NCBI RefSeq assembly: GCF_902833225.1
Contig: NZ_CADFEI010000029.1
Coordinates: forward strand, 16,166-80,165
DNA length: 64,000 bases
Source: Burkholderia sp. BCC1644
Lineage (GTDB): Bacteria; Pseudomonadota; Gammaproteobacteria; Burkholderiales; Burkholderiaceae
Direction of reading: 5' to 3'
The notes under the pieces were generated by a model. It did no database searches. It saw only the letters and a program-made list of their open reading frames with translations, and had not been told where the DNA came from. Position 1 is the stretch's first letter; every line of letters begins with the position of its first letter. The translations under genes and the position numbers were made by a program. Shown piece by piece: positions 18,312 through 28,155 of the stretch.

Positions 18312-18974
18312 ATGCTCACACCTAAATTTGGCTCTTTCATCTTTTCCGGCGTCACGATGGTGACGTTGGCCGCATGCGCCGGTGTGCAGCCCGTTGCCTA
18401 TTCGGGCATTGCCTCCTCGCTACAGCTGACACAGAACCGCGGCGGTGACGCCGCAAAGGTGCCGTACCGATACGCGGCACGCGTGGACTGGTCGCAATAC
18501 CGGCAGGTGATCGTGGATCCGGTCGTCGTATATGCCGGTCAGGACAATCAGTTCGGCGACTTGAACGGCGAGGACAAGACGGCGCTTGCCGATTACATGG
18601 GGAGGGTGTTCGCCGACAAACTCGCAAAGCGCTTCCAAGTCGCGTCGAAGCCATCCCCTGCGACACTGCGCGTAAGGCTCACTCTGACTGGCGCGGAGAA
18701 AACCACGGCGATTGTCGGACAAGCCATGCATTTCGATATCGCCGGCAATCTCTATAACGGCGCGCAGGCAATTCGGGGTGGCAAGGGAGCGTTCAGCGGT
18801 TCGGTTTCATACGCCGTCGAAGTCTACGACAGCTTGAGCGGTCGACTGCTAAGTGCATATGTGACAAAGCAATATCCGAACGCCATGAACCTGCCGGCTG
18901 CATTCGGTTCGCTCAGTGCCGCTCGGACTGGCATCGACAAGGGCGCAGACGCGCTCGTTGCCCAACTCCGGTGA
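18312..18974 (+). CDS. DUF3313 family lipoprotein
   Basis: A ~220-residue envelope lipoprotein. After the start (ATG 18312; an ATG at 18300 is four codons upstream) comes a hydrophobic signal with lipobox LAAC (VTLAACAGVQ), so it is likely lipidated and anchored in the outer membrane. The mature part has the DUF3313 features YRYAARVDWSQYRQVIVDPV and ...LTLTGAEKTT. Function is not known for the family. Its promoter overlaps the candidate TetR operator, so it is probably repressed by the divergent TetR protein. Confidence 0.8.
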   Translation: MLTPKFGSFIFSGVTMVTLAACAGVQPVAYSGIASSLQLTQNRGGDAAKVPYRYAARVDWSQYRQVIVDPVVVYAGQDNQFGDLNGEDKTALADYMGRVFADKLAKRFQVASKPSPATLRVRLTLTGAEKTTAIVGQAMHFDIAGNLYNGAQAIRGGKGAFSGSVSYAVEVYDSLSGRLLSAYVTKQYPNAMNLPAAFGSLSAARTGIDKGADALVAQLR

Positions 18975-19063
18975 AGACGGTGATGTCGCACTCGCTGCGA
19001 CGCGGCGGGTCGATGTCGAGACATCCGAGATGAACTGACCGATATTGACGAGAAGCCAGGAAT

Positions 19064-19282
19064 ATGCGCGAAATTGCCTATCTCATTCTTGAGATGCCAC
19101 CACCGCTTATGATCGCGATCGTGTTCCTGGTCGCTTATATGGCGATCGGGATTCCCGCTTACTTGATGCGTGGCGCCCTTGCCCGGGACATTTTCGGTAC
19201 GATGGCCGGCGTCTTCGCATCGCTCGTCTATCTGACACTCGTGCTGGTCTTCCAGGCCGACATCCAAGACCTGTCTCGATGA
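19064..19282 (+). CDS. Small two-helix membrane protein, unknown function
   Basis: A 72-residue protein with two hydrophobic segments (about residues 12-36 and 44-66) and a short charged C-terminus. The ATG at 19064 is preceded by AGCCAGG. It follows the DUF3313 lipoprotein by about 90 bp on the same strand and is probably in the same TetR-controlled unit. I do not recognise a family. Confidence 0.5.
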   Translation: MREIAYLILEMPPPLMIAIVFLVAYMAIGIPAYLMRGALARDIFGTMAGVFASLVYLTLVLVFQADIQDLSR

Positions 19283-19496
19283 TCGTGCACGTACCTATGT
19301 CGACTGCAGGCGACGCAGTGAACCTGCCAGAGTTGCATGGTTTGTTCAATGGACGCGCAGCAGCGAACATTAGAAAAATCAAACGTCGTTGCGGAAAGGG
19401 CGGTTGGTGTGGCGACTTGCCGGCCGCCAGCGAAGCATCTTCATGGGCGGGCATGGATTCCCGCCGGTAACACGAGCGTCGTTCAGTGACGCTTCC

Positions 19497-19988
19497 TCAG
19501 TATCGACTTTCCGCAATTTCATTGATCCGAGGCTGAACGATGGAGATTGCTCTGTCCATCTCTGGCATGATGGTGGTTCGACCTTTGCGAAGCCATGCTT
19601 GCCCGGCTGCGCTCATATAAAAATCGTTAACGCCATGGAGTTCGCTGATCGTGAAATTGCTTGCGCAGCTATCTGTCAACTGCTTGAGCACAGGATCCCT
19701 GAGATCGTTGACGGAGTCTTCGAGCATCTCACGATAGGTGCTGGCATCCGGCGATCCGGCCGGCCCGCGCTTGCGGCCGACGCTGTCGTACGATTTCCTG
19801 ACAAGATCGCGGATACGTTGATCCATATCATCCTCCATGCCTGATGACCGGAGCGCTTGACGGCACATGGTGCGCTTCTCGCCAAATCGATTCAAATCGT
19901 CGAGGCCGCGAAACTGAGCATGTGTTGTCGAAGTGAAACTGATCGCAGCCATGCACGATACGATCGGTATGAAGTATGAGATTTTCAT
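19497..19988 (-). CDS. DUF2059-like secreted protein
   Basis: A 163-residue protein from ATG 19988 with a signal peptide (MKISYFIPIVSCMAAISF...THAQ) and a mostly helical mature part. The C-terminal stretch ELHGVNDFYMSAAGQAWLRK and TTIMPEMDRAI follows the DUF2059 pattern (FY-S-x-G-x-x-L). Function unknown; probably periplasmic. An open frame continues upstream to about 20252 without a signal peptide, so the short start is preferred. A 50-residue frame ends 11 bases upstream on the same strand and may be co-transcribed. Confidence 0.65.
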   Translation of the reverse strand: MKISYFIPIVSCMAAISFTSTTHAQFRGLDDLNRFGEKRTMCRQALRSSGMEDDMDQRIRDLVRKSYDSVGRKRGPAGSPDASTYREMLEDSVNDLRDPVLKQLTDSCASNFTISELHGVNDFYMSAAGQAWLRKGRTTIMPEMDRAISIVQPRINEIAESRY

Positions 19989-19999
19989 CTGGAGCCGTT

Positions 20000-20152
20000 T
20001 CAGAAGCCGTTCGTCAGGTAAGGAACGTCGGTCGAAAATACCGTCACGATGACGAGGACGCTCACGAGCGATGCAGCAAGTGGTGCTGCAAGCAAAAGCA
20101 ACGTTCTGATTGAAAATCTTGGGACTCGGTTGGGGGCGGTTAGGTGGCGCAT
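20000..20152 (-). CDS. Possible 50-residue single-pass membrane protein
   Basis: From ATG 20152: a basic N-terminus (MRHLTAPNRVPRFSIRT) followed by one hydrophobic helix (LLLLAAPLAASLVSVLVIVTVF) and a short tail. It ends 11 bases before the DUF2059-like gene. No strong ribosome binding site and no known family; the support is the sensible signal-anchor shape and the spacing to the next gene. Confidence 0.35.
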   Translation of the reverse strand: MRHLTAPNRVPRFSIRTLLLLAAPLAASLVSVLVIVTVFSTDVPYLTNGF

Positions 20153-20327
20153 GATTGCCGTTTGATGAGTGAAAGAAGGGAGTACGGTCTGCTGCGCTCG
20201 CATCGATGGATGTCGTCATTTGCTCGTTGATTGTGCCGAGACAACGACACACCGGGCTCCGGAGTGTTCGTTACGCGTTGAGCGATCAATCGAGCTGCGC
20301 AAGTTGTCACGTCGGCGAATTCGATTT

Positions 20328-20383
20328 ACAAGTCATGGTAGCATACAAACCGTCTAGACGGTTTGTATGCTACCATGACTTGT
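20328..20383. promoter_or_regulatory. Perfect 56-bp palindrome containing a TetR-type operator
   Basis: The two 28-base arms are exact complements about a centre between 20355 and 20356; the first mismatch is at the 29th pair. The core AAACCGTCTAGACGGTTT matches the operator at 18201-18218. It lies between the minus-strand genes ending 19497 and the lipoprotein at 20450. Each arm reads outwards through TTTGTATGCT, which resembles an extended -10 box, so it could be a symmetric divergent promoter-operator (inference). Confidence 0.8.
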
Positions 20384-20449
20384 CTGAACGCAGGCTGATC
20401 AAGTCACGGCGGGTTCGGATTGTGTGCTGATCGCTATCAGGAGGCGTAT

Positions 20450-20620
20450 ATGAAGTGGTTCATTCGTGCTGCGTGTGTTGCTGGCTGTATCGTCCTTGGC
20501 GGATGCGGTCTGGCTGCAGCGCCGTGTCGTATCGCGTCGGCAGGAATAAAGATCGTGCCGGTCGTGGGGCACGTGGCTGCGGCGCCGACGGACGCGTGTG
20601 CAACAGTAATCGATCCGTGA
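20450..20620 (+). CDS. DUF6726 family small lipoprotein
   Basis: A 56-residue lipoprotein: signal MKWFIRAACVAGCIVL then lipobox LGGC, followed by the family signature GLAAAPCRIASAGIKIVPVVGHVAAAP and DACATVID. Short lipoproteins of this shape are common in Burkholderiales; function unknown. The ATG at 20450 is preceded by AGGAGG with ideal spacing. The 56-bp palindrome ends 67 bp upstream, making this the most direct candidate target of the second TetR operator. Confidence 0.75.
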   Translation: MKWFIRAACVAGCIVLGGCGLAAAPCRIASAGIKIVPVVGHVAAAPTDACATVIDP

Positions 20621-21129
20621 ATTTCGACTCGACTTGCGAAGCCCAGCAATAATCGGTTGGAAGCTGGACTGTCGACCGGGTACTTTTGGTCGCACGCGAT
20701 TGCCACGTCGATTTTGGATCGACGCTGGCTTGCGAAAAGCTCCGGGCAGGTCGCGTCATTCGGCTGGCCAAGAACATAGTCGGGACGCTGACGTCGAAGG
20801 CCGAATTGTGGATTCCGCGTCTGCAACGGTGCCGTAGGGTTTCAGCCTCGAGCGTGCGTGGCAAACCTGTCCAGGCGTCCCTGCGCGAATCTGAGTGGTT
20901 ACCGATGCCATTCGTGACGGCGTGCGGGTGATAGCTTTAGTGTGCGGCGAACAACCTCGTGAGTTCACGAGAATTCCGCAGCTCTTTGTTGGTCATAACC
21001 GACGCGTGACGTCTCCACTTCCCAAACGGTGACGATTATTGGGATCCTACGTCGATGATGGGTGAATTTCTTGAATGTCCGCGCGGATGGCTTTGATGAG
21101 CTAAAGTGACGATTTTGCGTAGTTGTCTA
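20621..21129. other. Intergenic region without a recognised gene
   Basis: About 500 bp between the DUF6726 lipoprotein and the AraC gene. Open frames are short and domain-free; nothing assigned. Confidence 0.4.
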
Positions 21130-22071
21130 ATGGATGCGTTGAGCCAATTGCTGTCGTTGGGCTGCAGCCGAGTTGAATTGGAGATGCGTTGCCTGCTCGA
21201 CGGTACGTTTACGATTGCGTATGACGCGCCGCCGCCCAGTGAGGTGGCGTTTCATCTCATGCTTTCGGGACAGTGCCGACTACGCGTTGCAGGCGGCCGC
21301 ACTCAGCAGCTCGGGGAGGGTGATCTCTTGCTGTTGCCTGGTGGCGGCGCGTACGAAATCCTGGATGCGATTGGCGCGCGCGGCGCTGTAACCGTGCCAG
21401 TACGTGAACTGGCTGCGACGAACGTCACGGTGCTGCCGGTTCAATCGAACATCGGTGACGTAGACAGCGCGAACGTGGACATGCTGTGCGGCCGGCTTGT
21501 CTTTGGTCGCGGCGCCGGTGACTTGATGTTGCGTGCCCTGCCGAGGGTGATGCACATAGGGTTGTGTGAGTCGTCGGGGCTCGAGCCGCTGCAAATGCTC
21601 ATGGGCTTGCTGCGCTCCGAGATGTCGAGAGAGCAGCCGGGCGCCCGTGCGATTGTCGATGCGCTTGGGCAGGCTCTGCTCACGTATGCGCTGCGCGCAT
21701 ATGGCCAGGATACGCAGATGCTATCAGGGTGGCTCGCAGTCGCGGTCGACGCGCGGCTCGGGCCGTCGATTCGAGCTATGTTGCAGGCACCGGCGCATCC
21801 GTGGACCGTTGCGTCGCTTGGCAATGTCGCAGCGATGTCGCGCGCAACGTATGCGCGGCATTTTCGCGAGAAGGCTGGGATGAGCGTCGGTGCGTTCGTC
21901 GCGCAGATCCGAATGATGCACGCATGCGCACTGTTGAGGGACTCGGGGAGCGGGCAGGCCGCGATCGGAGAGGCCGTTGGCTATCGGTCGGAAGCGGCAT
22001 TCGGCAAAGCGTTTCGTGACGTGCTCGGCATGACGCCAGGGCGATGGCGTCGTACTCATCGCTGCGTGTGA
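21130..22071 (+). CDS. AraC family regulator with cupin_6-type sensor domain
   Basis: A 313-residue regulator from ATG 21130. The first ~190 residues form an AraC cupin_6 domain (FHLMLSGQCRLRVAGG, GEGDLLLLPGGGAYEI, MLCGRLVFG), the last ~100 the double HTH (TVASLGNVAAMSRATYARHF and IGEAVGYRSEAAFGKAF...GMTPGRWRR). Regulators of this type usually control an adjacent oxidoreductase or esterase gene, but here the downstream neighbour is a decayed GGDEF protein, so its target may have been lost. GC is intermediate. Confidence 0.88.
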   Translation: MDALSQLLSLGCSRVELEMRCLLDGTFTIAYDAPPPSEVAFHLMLSGQCRLRVAGGRTQQLGEGDLLLLPGGGAYEILDAIGARGAVTVPVRELAATNVTVLPVQSNIGDVDSANVDMLCGRLVFGRGAGDLMLRALPRVMHIGLCESSGLEPLQMLMGLLRSEMSREQPGARAIVDALGQALLTYALRAYGQDTQMLSGWLAVAVDARLGPSIRAMLQAPAHPWTVASLGNVAAMSRATYARHFREKAGMSVGAFVAQIRMMHACALLRDSGSGQAAIGEAVGYRSEAAFGKAFRDVLGMTPGRWRRTHRCV

Positions 22072-22081
22072 TACACGTGTC

Positions 22082-23160
22082 TGTCGGCGCAATTTCTCGG
22101 CTCGACGCTGGCGGAAACATCATCCTGGATTCCGCCAACGACGTGCCGCGCCAGGGGAATTTTTCGGATCGCTCAACATGGTGCTGTCACGGCGAGTCTC
22201 GAACCCCGATGGCTCGTTTGGCGGCATCGCACTGATCGCGATCGACTTTGAGTACTTCCGCCAGGTGTTTGCCGGGCTGTCGCTCGGGCAGCACGGCTCG
22301 ATGTCCCTGATCGGCAACGACGGCATAATGGTGATGCGTCACCCGTACGACGTACACATCATCGGCCGCAACATCAGCAAGGCCGCGACATTCCGGCGCT
22401 TCCAGACGGCAGGAGGGTTCTTTTTCGGGAACGGCGTCGATCGATGGGGGCGTCGTCTCTACTACTTCAAGCACTTGCCGAAGCTGCCGCTGATCATCAT
22501 GGTCGCGGAGGCGGAACAGGACATCCTAGCACCGTGCCGTAATGATCGGCGCGCTGGTGGCCACGTTCGGCGTCGCCATTATCGTCGTGTCGATCATGCT
22601 CGGTACGCAACTGGGGCCTCGTATGCGGGCAGAGTCCGAACGGGTTCTCCTGGCACACACGGACGGGTTCACTGGTTTGAACAATCGGCGCAGCTTCGGG
22701 GGAAGTGCTGGACCGCGAATGGCGCCGCGTCCGACGGGCCAATTCCGTTTTCTCCCTACTGTTTGTCGACGTCGACCGCTTCAAGGCGTACAAACGACAC
22801 GTACGGCCATCAAGGCGGGCGACGACGAGCTGGCGGCTGTTGCTCGCTGCATCGGCGGGAATATCCGACGCCCGGCAGATACCGCGGCTCGCTACGGTGG
22901 GGAAGAATTCGTTGTGCTGTTGCCCGATACGCCGGAAACGGGTGCTGCGCAGATCGCCGAGCGCATTCGTGCGGCATCGATGAACTGGCGCTCAAGCATG
23001 CTGGCAGCGAATACAGGCGCGTCACAGCCAGTATTGGCCTGGCAAGCTGGACGCCGGAGCAGGAAGAGGATGCTGGCGCCGTGATCAAGGCAGCGGACGA
23101 GGCGCCGTACTACGCGAAGGCAACCGGCCGGAACAAGGTCGCCGCGTTTCAGTCCCGGTC
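22082..23160 (+). pseudogene. Diguanylate cyclase (dCache sensor + GGDEF), frameshifted and 5'-truncated
   Basis: Pieces of one protein are spread over three frames: VGAISRLDAGGNIILDSA (22082-~22170), then SRRVSNPDGSFGGIALIAIDFEYF to PLIIMVAEAEQDIL (~22187-22530; extracellular dCache-type sensor), then a membrane segment GALVATFGVAIIVVSIMLG and HTDGFTGLNNRRSF (~22545-22700), DREWRRVRR...LLFVDVDRFKAYK (~22708-22800), the GGDEF-type signature RYGGEEFVVLLPDT (~22890-22930), and finally ASIGLASWTPEQ...NKVAAF (~23020-23150). At least four frame changes and no N-terminus mean it is not functional. Originally it made cyclic-di-GMP. Confidence 0.8.
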
Positions 23161-23212
23161 TGATCGAGGTCATCTTGACCTGCCCCTATTTTTTTGCTCG
23201 AGTCGGCACTAG

Positions 23213-24042
23213 AGTCCGAGGTTAAAACCTGCTGCTTTGTATTGTGCGCCCGGGCGAACTGCATGGGCCCTAGGTTGCCGATCGAATCGGACTCGGACAC
23301 GTGTGTCGTGTAACTGCGGTGGAGAATCCCACCGAATGTAGGATCTGCCTTAGTAGGCGGATTAGTTCGCAAGCTAGCGCGCAATGAAGTGTGGTTGCGT
23401 ATGTGGGCGCCGAGGTCTGACAGTTTCTACGTAGAAACTTTAAGAGACGAGTTTGGGCCGGTGTGTCGTTGTTCCGTAAAAAGGCCCCGCGATGCGCTCC
23501 ACCGATGTGCTCAATTCGTGCCGCAGGCGCATTACAAAATAGGGTCATATTAAAAAGGTCGCTCGATCGCCCCAATCTGAGGGGGAGTCGTCGAGGGGGG
23601 GCGCGAGAATGTTGCTGTGGCGACAACGTGGCGCTGAATCAAGCGTTCCAGCGCGTCGGTTTAGGCAACGAGATCCTGTTGTCCAGGTCCATGATTTAGG
23701 CGTCGGCCCGCAAGGCATGCAAACGTAAGGTAGGCGAGCGGCCTCCGTTTCGAATCGCGGGTGGGCGCTATGGGCCGTTGCGACGAATACGGATTTGCCA
23801 TCCCGCTCGGCGATCGTAGTTGCATAACAATGTTTCGATCGCCTCATGTGAAAACAGCGCGAACGGGGTTGACGGTCAAGGTGGGCGCTGTCCTGCTTCT
23901 GAACACTTTCGCCGCCTTCGTCGTTCATCCATGGGGCTCCGAGCCGCGCGGAAAAGTCCCAATGGCATACCCTTGGGCTGCATTTATATCTTCGGCGTAT
24001 GTCGCTATTGGCGAACTTGTCCCGAACGAATCAGGAGTCTGT
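23213..24042. other. No recognised gene
   Basis: About 830 bp between the GGDEF relic and the benzaldehyde dehydrogenase. An open frame from 23761 runs in phase into the dehydrogenase, but its first 94 codons have no domain and the real start at 24043 has its own ribosome site. Nothing else assigned. Confidence 0.4.
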
Positions 24043-25515
24043 ATGAGCACCACATCTTCCTCACTGTTGCAAGAGCGCGAAATTTGGCAGGCTCGCCTGT
24101 TCACCGGGCAGTGGCAAGCCGGTGTTCGGGAGATGGATGTAGTGGAGCCGGCGACCGGCGACGCACTTGGACGCGTAGGACTTGCCGACGAGAGCCTTGT
24201 TGCTGCTTCCGCGGCAGCGGCGAGCATTGCGCAGGTTTCATGGGCGGCGTTGCCGTACGACGAGCGAGCGGTTGTGATGCGACAAGCCGCACGCACTGCG
24301 GAAACGCACTTCGACGAGATTGTTGACTGGGTTGTTCGAGAAAGTGGGTCGACACGAGCCAAGGCCTCTTTTGAAGTCTCGATTTCGATCAAGGCTTTGC
24401 ATGAGGCGGCTGCCTTGCCCTCTCGGGCGGCAGGCGAAGTTCTCCCGTCGGTGCCGGGTCGCCTGTCCATCGCTCGGCGGCGCCCGTTGGGTGTGGTCGG
24501 CGTGATTTCGCCGTTCAATTTTCCCTTGTACCTTGCCATGCGTGCGGTAGCCCCTGCTCTCGCGCTCGGCAACGCCGTCGTGCTCAAACCTGATCCGCGC
24601 ACTTCGGTCTGTGGTGGCTTCACGATCGCGCGCCTGTTCGAGCTGGCTGGCCTGCCCGCAGGCGTCCTCCACGTGCTGCCCGGCGACGGTGCGGCCGGTG
24701 CGGCGCTAACGAGCGACCCGAACATCGCGATGATTCAGTTCACGGGTTCGACGGCGGCTGGGCGCAAGGTCGGTGAGGCCGCTGGCCGGTTCCTGAAGAA
24801 GGTGTCTTTGGAACTCGGCGGAAAGAATTCACTTATTGTCCTCGACGATGCAGATTTGGATCTTGCCGTTGCCAACGCAGCATGGGGTACCTATCTCCAT
24901 CAAGGCCAGATTTGCATGGCCTCGGGCCGCTTGCTTGTGCAGCGCGGCATCTATGAACGCTTTGTTGAAAAATTGGCGGCGAAGGCGGCCAGTCTTTCCG
25001 TGGGGGATCCGGCTCAGTCCAATGTCGCTCTAGGGCCGTTGATTAACGCCACCCAGCGTGATCATGTTGCCAGCATCGTAGAGGATGCAAAGCACGCAGG
25101 AGCAAAGATCGAAACCGGTGGCGGCTATAAAGACCTGTTCTTCGAAGCAACTGTACTGAGCGGCGTTACTCCGACTAACCCCGCCTTTAACGAAGAAATC
25201 TTTGGACCAGTTGCGGTCGTTGTGCCTTTTGATACCGACGGCGAGGCCGTGGCGCTCGCCAATCGCACCGAGTACGGCTTGTCAACTGGAATCGTCACCG
25301 CAAATGTCGGACGTGCACTACACATGGGCGAACGGCTTCGTACGGGCCTGCTTCACATCAACGATCAGACCGTCAACGACGAGGTCATCAATCCATTCGG
25401 TGGTGTGGGCGCATCGGGGAACGGTACGAGCATCGGCGGGCCGGCCAATTGGGAAGAGTTCACTCAATGGCAATGGCTCACTATCAAAGGAGAGGCGCCG
25501 CTCTATCCGATTTGA
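24043..25515 (+). CDS. Benzaldehyde dehydrogenase (NAD+), XylC-like
   Basis: A 490-residue ALDH that by overall sequence belongs to the XylC/vanillin dehydrogenase branch, oxidising aromatic aldehydes such as benzaldehyde to the acid. Visible: SRAAGEVLPSVPGRLSIARRRPLGVVGVISPFNFP-type segments, KPDPRTSVCGG, FTGSTAAGR, catalytic Glu257 (LELGGKNS), nucleophile Cys291 (GQICMASGR), and C-terminal NPFGGVGASGNG. Start ATG 24043 with AGGAG six bases upstream. It stands alone in accessory DNA, yet its product would be benzoate, the substrate of the benA-encoded enzyme in this window, and its substrate the product of benzylamine oxidation by QHNDH. Exact aldehyde preference is inferred. Confidence 0.85.
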   Translation: MSTTSSSLLQEREIWQARLFTGQWQAGVREMDVVEPATGDALGRVGLADESLVAASAAAASIAQVSWAALPYDERAVVMRQAARTAETHFDEIVDWVVRESGSTRAKASFEVSISIKALHEAAALPSRAAGEVLPSVPGRLSIARRRPLGVVGVISPFNFPLYLAMRAVAPALALGNAVVLKPDPRTSVCGGFTIARLFELAGLPAGVLHVLPGDGAAGAALTSDPNIAMIQFTGSTAAGRKVGEAAGRFLKKVSLELGGKNSLIVLDDADLDLAVANAAWGTYLHQGQICMASGRLLVQRGIYERFVEKLAAKAASLSVGDPAQSNVALGPLINATQRDHVASIVEDAKHAGAKIETGGGYKDLFFEATVLSGVTPTNPAFNEEIFGPVAVVVPFDTDGEAVALANRTEYGLSTGIVTANVGRALHMGERLRTGLLHINDQTVNDEVINPFGGVGASGNGTSIGGPANWEEFTQWQWLTIKGEAPLYPI

Positions 25516-26805
25516 CGCTCTTCAGCCTGGGTGGCGGCTTGCGGAATCTTCGCTTGTGGCGGAGATATCGAGTACACGCCATTTGTCGTAATAATGGACT
25601 CCCTTCGAGTAGTTGATGGAAGGAAGCATAGTGGTGCGCTTTGCCGCAAGAACTGGCGCGGTGCACCACTTTGCATAAAACCTGTGCACCGCAGAAATCT
25701 GAGGCGCGGCGCCTCATTCCCTCCGGCTAGAGTCTGACGGGGCAAACGAACATGCACCTGAGTCGCATAGGCATCGCTTGAAAGTTGCTTGATCGAAATC
25801 AGGCGTTGGCGAGCAATTGCTTACGGTGTTGCTTCCGGCATTCGTTGCTCTCACTCGAGCAGTCTCACATAACGCAGATGCAGTGCCGTTGCAAGCTCAC
25901 ACAATGTGAACTTCTGACTCACGCACTAAGCGCGCGAATTCTTTGGTTGATCTGCAGCCACATAGATGTTTCGTCGATGACGACGAGCGCTTACCAGAGG
26001 CGCTTGGCGATGACCATTGGGTATCCTCCGCGTCAATGTGCAGGGTGCCGTCGTGCAGGCACTCTGGAGCTTATTGCGCGAAGATGAGATTCTACTGCCG
26101 ATTGCCGCTGGTCGGAGGGTATCTGAATCACACATTTAAACGACCGCATCGATTTGTATGTTGCACGGCGATAGGGAATTGGTTTTATCTGGATTGGATG
26201 CAATATTTAAACGAATTTAAACTACGTCCTGCAAGGTCGGACCACTCTGTTGCTTGTATAGGGGCGGCTAATTTGATAAGTGTTGCCGGTAGTGGTCGAA
26301 GTAATCCATTCTATTATCGATTGGTGATGCTGTTCGCGGAATTTTGCGTGGCGCAATGATGTTTTTTAGCGTCTCGTAGATGCTGTCGAGTGGGCGCGTA
26401 AGTATTGTGGTCACGAATCGATAATGCAAATAAGCGGACATTTATGTGGGGTCTGTGGGCGCTATTTAGACGTGCGATTGCTCTATCGGGAAGTCTTTAT
26501 ATTTCACATATTTTTTAATCAATCGCGAATCATGATTGATTAATCACGAGGTCTGGGTTGACGTGTGGTTGATTGTGAAAATAATATGAACCACCCTTCC
26601 TCGTGGAGCGTTTTTGTCAATCGTCGGTGCGTAACGAGAAGGGCCTTGGTGAGAATCAAAACTAACCTTTCTTCGAATTGAGGTCGCGCATACTATCGCG
26701 GGAAGGTGCATGGCGAGACATCGCTGGACATATAATCCGATGAAAGCCCGCTGCTTCCTTGGCTGATTTCTCATATCCTATTAACACTTCCGGATCACTG
26801 GAATC
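25516..26805. other. 1.3-kb stretch without a recognised gene; increasingly AT-rich
   Basis: Short open frames have no recognisable domains. From about 26100 the sequence is distinctly AT-rich, matching the following aminotransferase gene, which suggests that this upstream DNA came with it. Confidence 0.45.
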
Positions 26806-28155
26806 ATGAATCTTAGCTACCAGCAGTCACTCGACAATTTTTCCAACGCCTTTTATCTATCAAAAATAAAGACGCAGCAGGGTAAAGATCATATTCCCGG
26901 AGGATTCAGTCGGCGCACGTTTGGATATGGACCGCACGCGATCTTTGTCGAAAAGGGCGAGGCGCAATATATTCATACGATCGAGGGAAGGAAGCTTCTC
27001 GATCTAAATAATAATTTTTCCACCAATGTATTGGGGCACAATCATCCTGGAGTTTTGGTGGCCATTCAGGAGACGCTGCAAAATGGGTTCTCGTTTGGCA
27101 ACCCTGCCGACTCCGAATTGGAACTCGCCAAGCTTATTTGCGAGCGCATCGACTCGGTCGACCAGGTTAAATTCTTTTGTTCAGCAAGCGAGGCTTGCTT
27201 GGGGGCAATCCGTATTGCCAGGGGATATACGGGTAGAAGAAAAATAGCAAAATTCGAGGGCGGATACCACGGCTTTACTGACGATCTCGCGGTCTCGGCT
27301 CACCCCAGCCCTGAAAACTTTCCCGGCCCGAGTTCCAACCCCAAGTCCTTGCCCGACTCTGATGGAATTCCATCTTACAAGAGCGACCATGTTGTCGTAC
27401 TCACTCAAAATGATTTCGAGTCCTGCGAGAAGATACTTAGGGCTAATGCGAAGGATATCGCATGTCTCATCATGGAGTTGCAATCGTGCGCAGGAGGCAT
27501 AGTTGAGCTTGAGAAAGACTTTGTGTCAAAACTCCGGGTTCTGACAGAAGAGCTGGATATTCTGCTCATTTTTGACGAAACAATTACGTTGCGCGCGGCC
27601 TACGGCGGACTGCAGAGCGTGTACCAAGTGAAGCCTGACATGACCGTGCTTGGGAAAATGATTGGAGGCGGTCTGCCGATCGGTGCTATCGGAGGAAGTC
27701 GAAAAATTTTCCGCGTGGTAGAGGAGAATCAGGTCATGATCTCAGGTACGCACCACGGGCACCCGCTCGCATGTGCGGCGGGAAGTGCGTGCCTGGAGGT
27801 GATGGATGCTGAAGCCTATCAAAGGCTAAATGCGATGGCGGAAAAGGTTAAGCGCGAACTCAACTCTTGGGCAGAGGCGTGTGGATTTCCGTTTACCGTG
27901 TTTGGTTCGTTCTCTGTCTTAGGTTATGCTTTTACAAAAACCGTCGGGCAGCAGGTTACTACGCACCGAGATTATTGGCACAAGATCGATGAAAACAGCA
28001 TGAATATTTATGCTCTCGAAATGGCAACTAGAGGTTATTTTCCGGTGCATCGCGGTCAATTGGGGTTGACGCTTCCGATGACGGACGAAGATATCAATGG
28101 CTACATCGAGACCACCAAGGATATTATTATTCTGATTTATTCAAATGGCAATTAA
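26806..28155 (+). CDS. Class III aminotransferase of the glutamate-1-semialdehyde/beta-amino acid type
   Basis: A 449-residue PLP enzyme. Order of features: PGGFSRRTFGYGPH, LDLNNNFSTNVLGH, substrate loop CSASEACLGAIRIAR, KFEGGYHGF, the PLP-nitrogen aspartate in FDETITLRAA, Schiff-base Lys284 in LGKMIGGGLPIG, SGTHHGHPLA and C-terminal LTLPMTDEDINGY. The overall plan is that of GSA aminomutase relatives, in particular the beta-phenylalanine/beta-amino acid transaminases. Ser-Ala-Ser-Glu replaces the usual NSGTEA, and DETITLRAA the usual DEVMTGFR-like motif, so the substrate may be unusual. Codon use is clearly AT-rich compared with neighbours, a sign of transfer. Confidence 0.8.
   Translation: MNLSYQQSLDNFSNAFYLSKIKTQQGKDHIPGGFSRRTFGYGPHAIFVEKGEAQYIHTIEGRKLLDLNNNFSTNVLGHNHPGVLVAIQETLQNGFSFGNPADSELELAKLICERIDSVDQVKFFCSASEACLGAIRIARGYTGRRKIAKFEGGYHGFTDDLAVSAHPSPENFPGPSSNPKSLPDSDGIPSYKSDHVVVLTQNDFESCEKILRANAKDIACLIMELQSCAGGIVELEKDFVSKLRVLTEELDILLIFDETITLRAAYGGLQSVYQVKPDMTVLGKMIGGGLPIGAIGGSRKIFRVVEENQVMISGTHHGHPLACAAGSACLEVMDAEAYQRLNAMAEKVKRELNSWAEACGFPFTVFGSFSVLGYAFTKTVGQQVTTHRDYWHKIDENSMNIYALEMATRGYFPVHRGQLGLTLPMTDEDINGYIETTKDIIILIYSNGN

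Noticed and set aside
25943..26359. 138-codon open frame upstream of the aminotransferase
   Set aside because: No recognisable features; AT-rich region with several similar chance frames.
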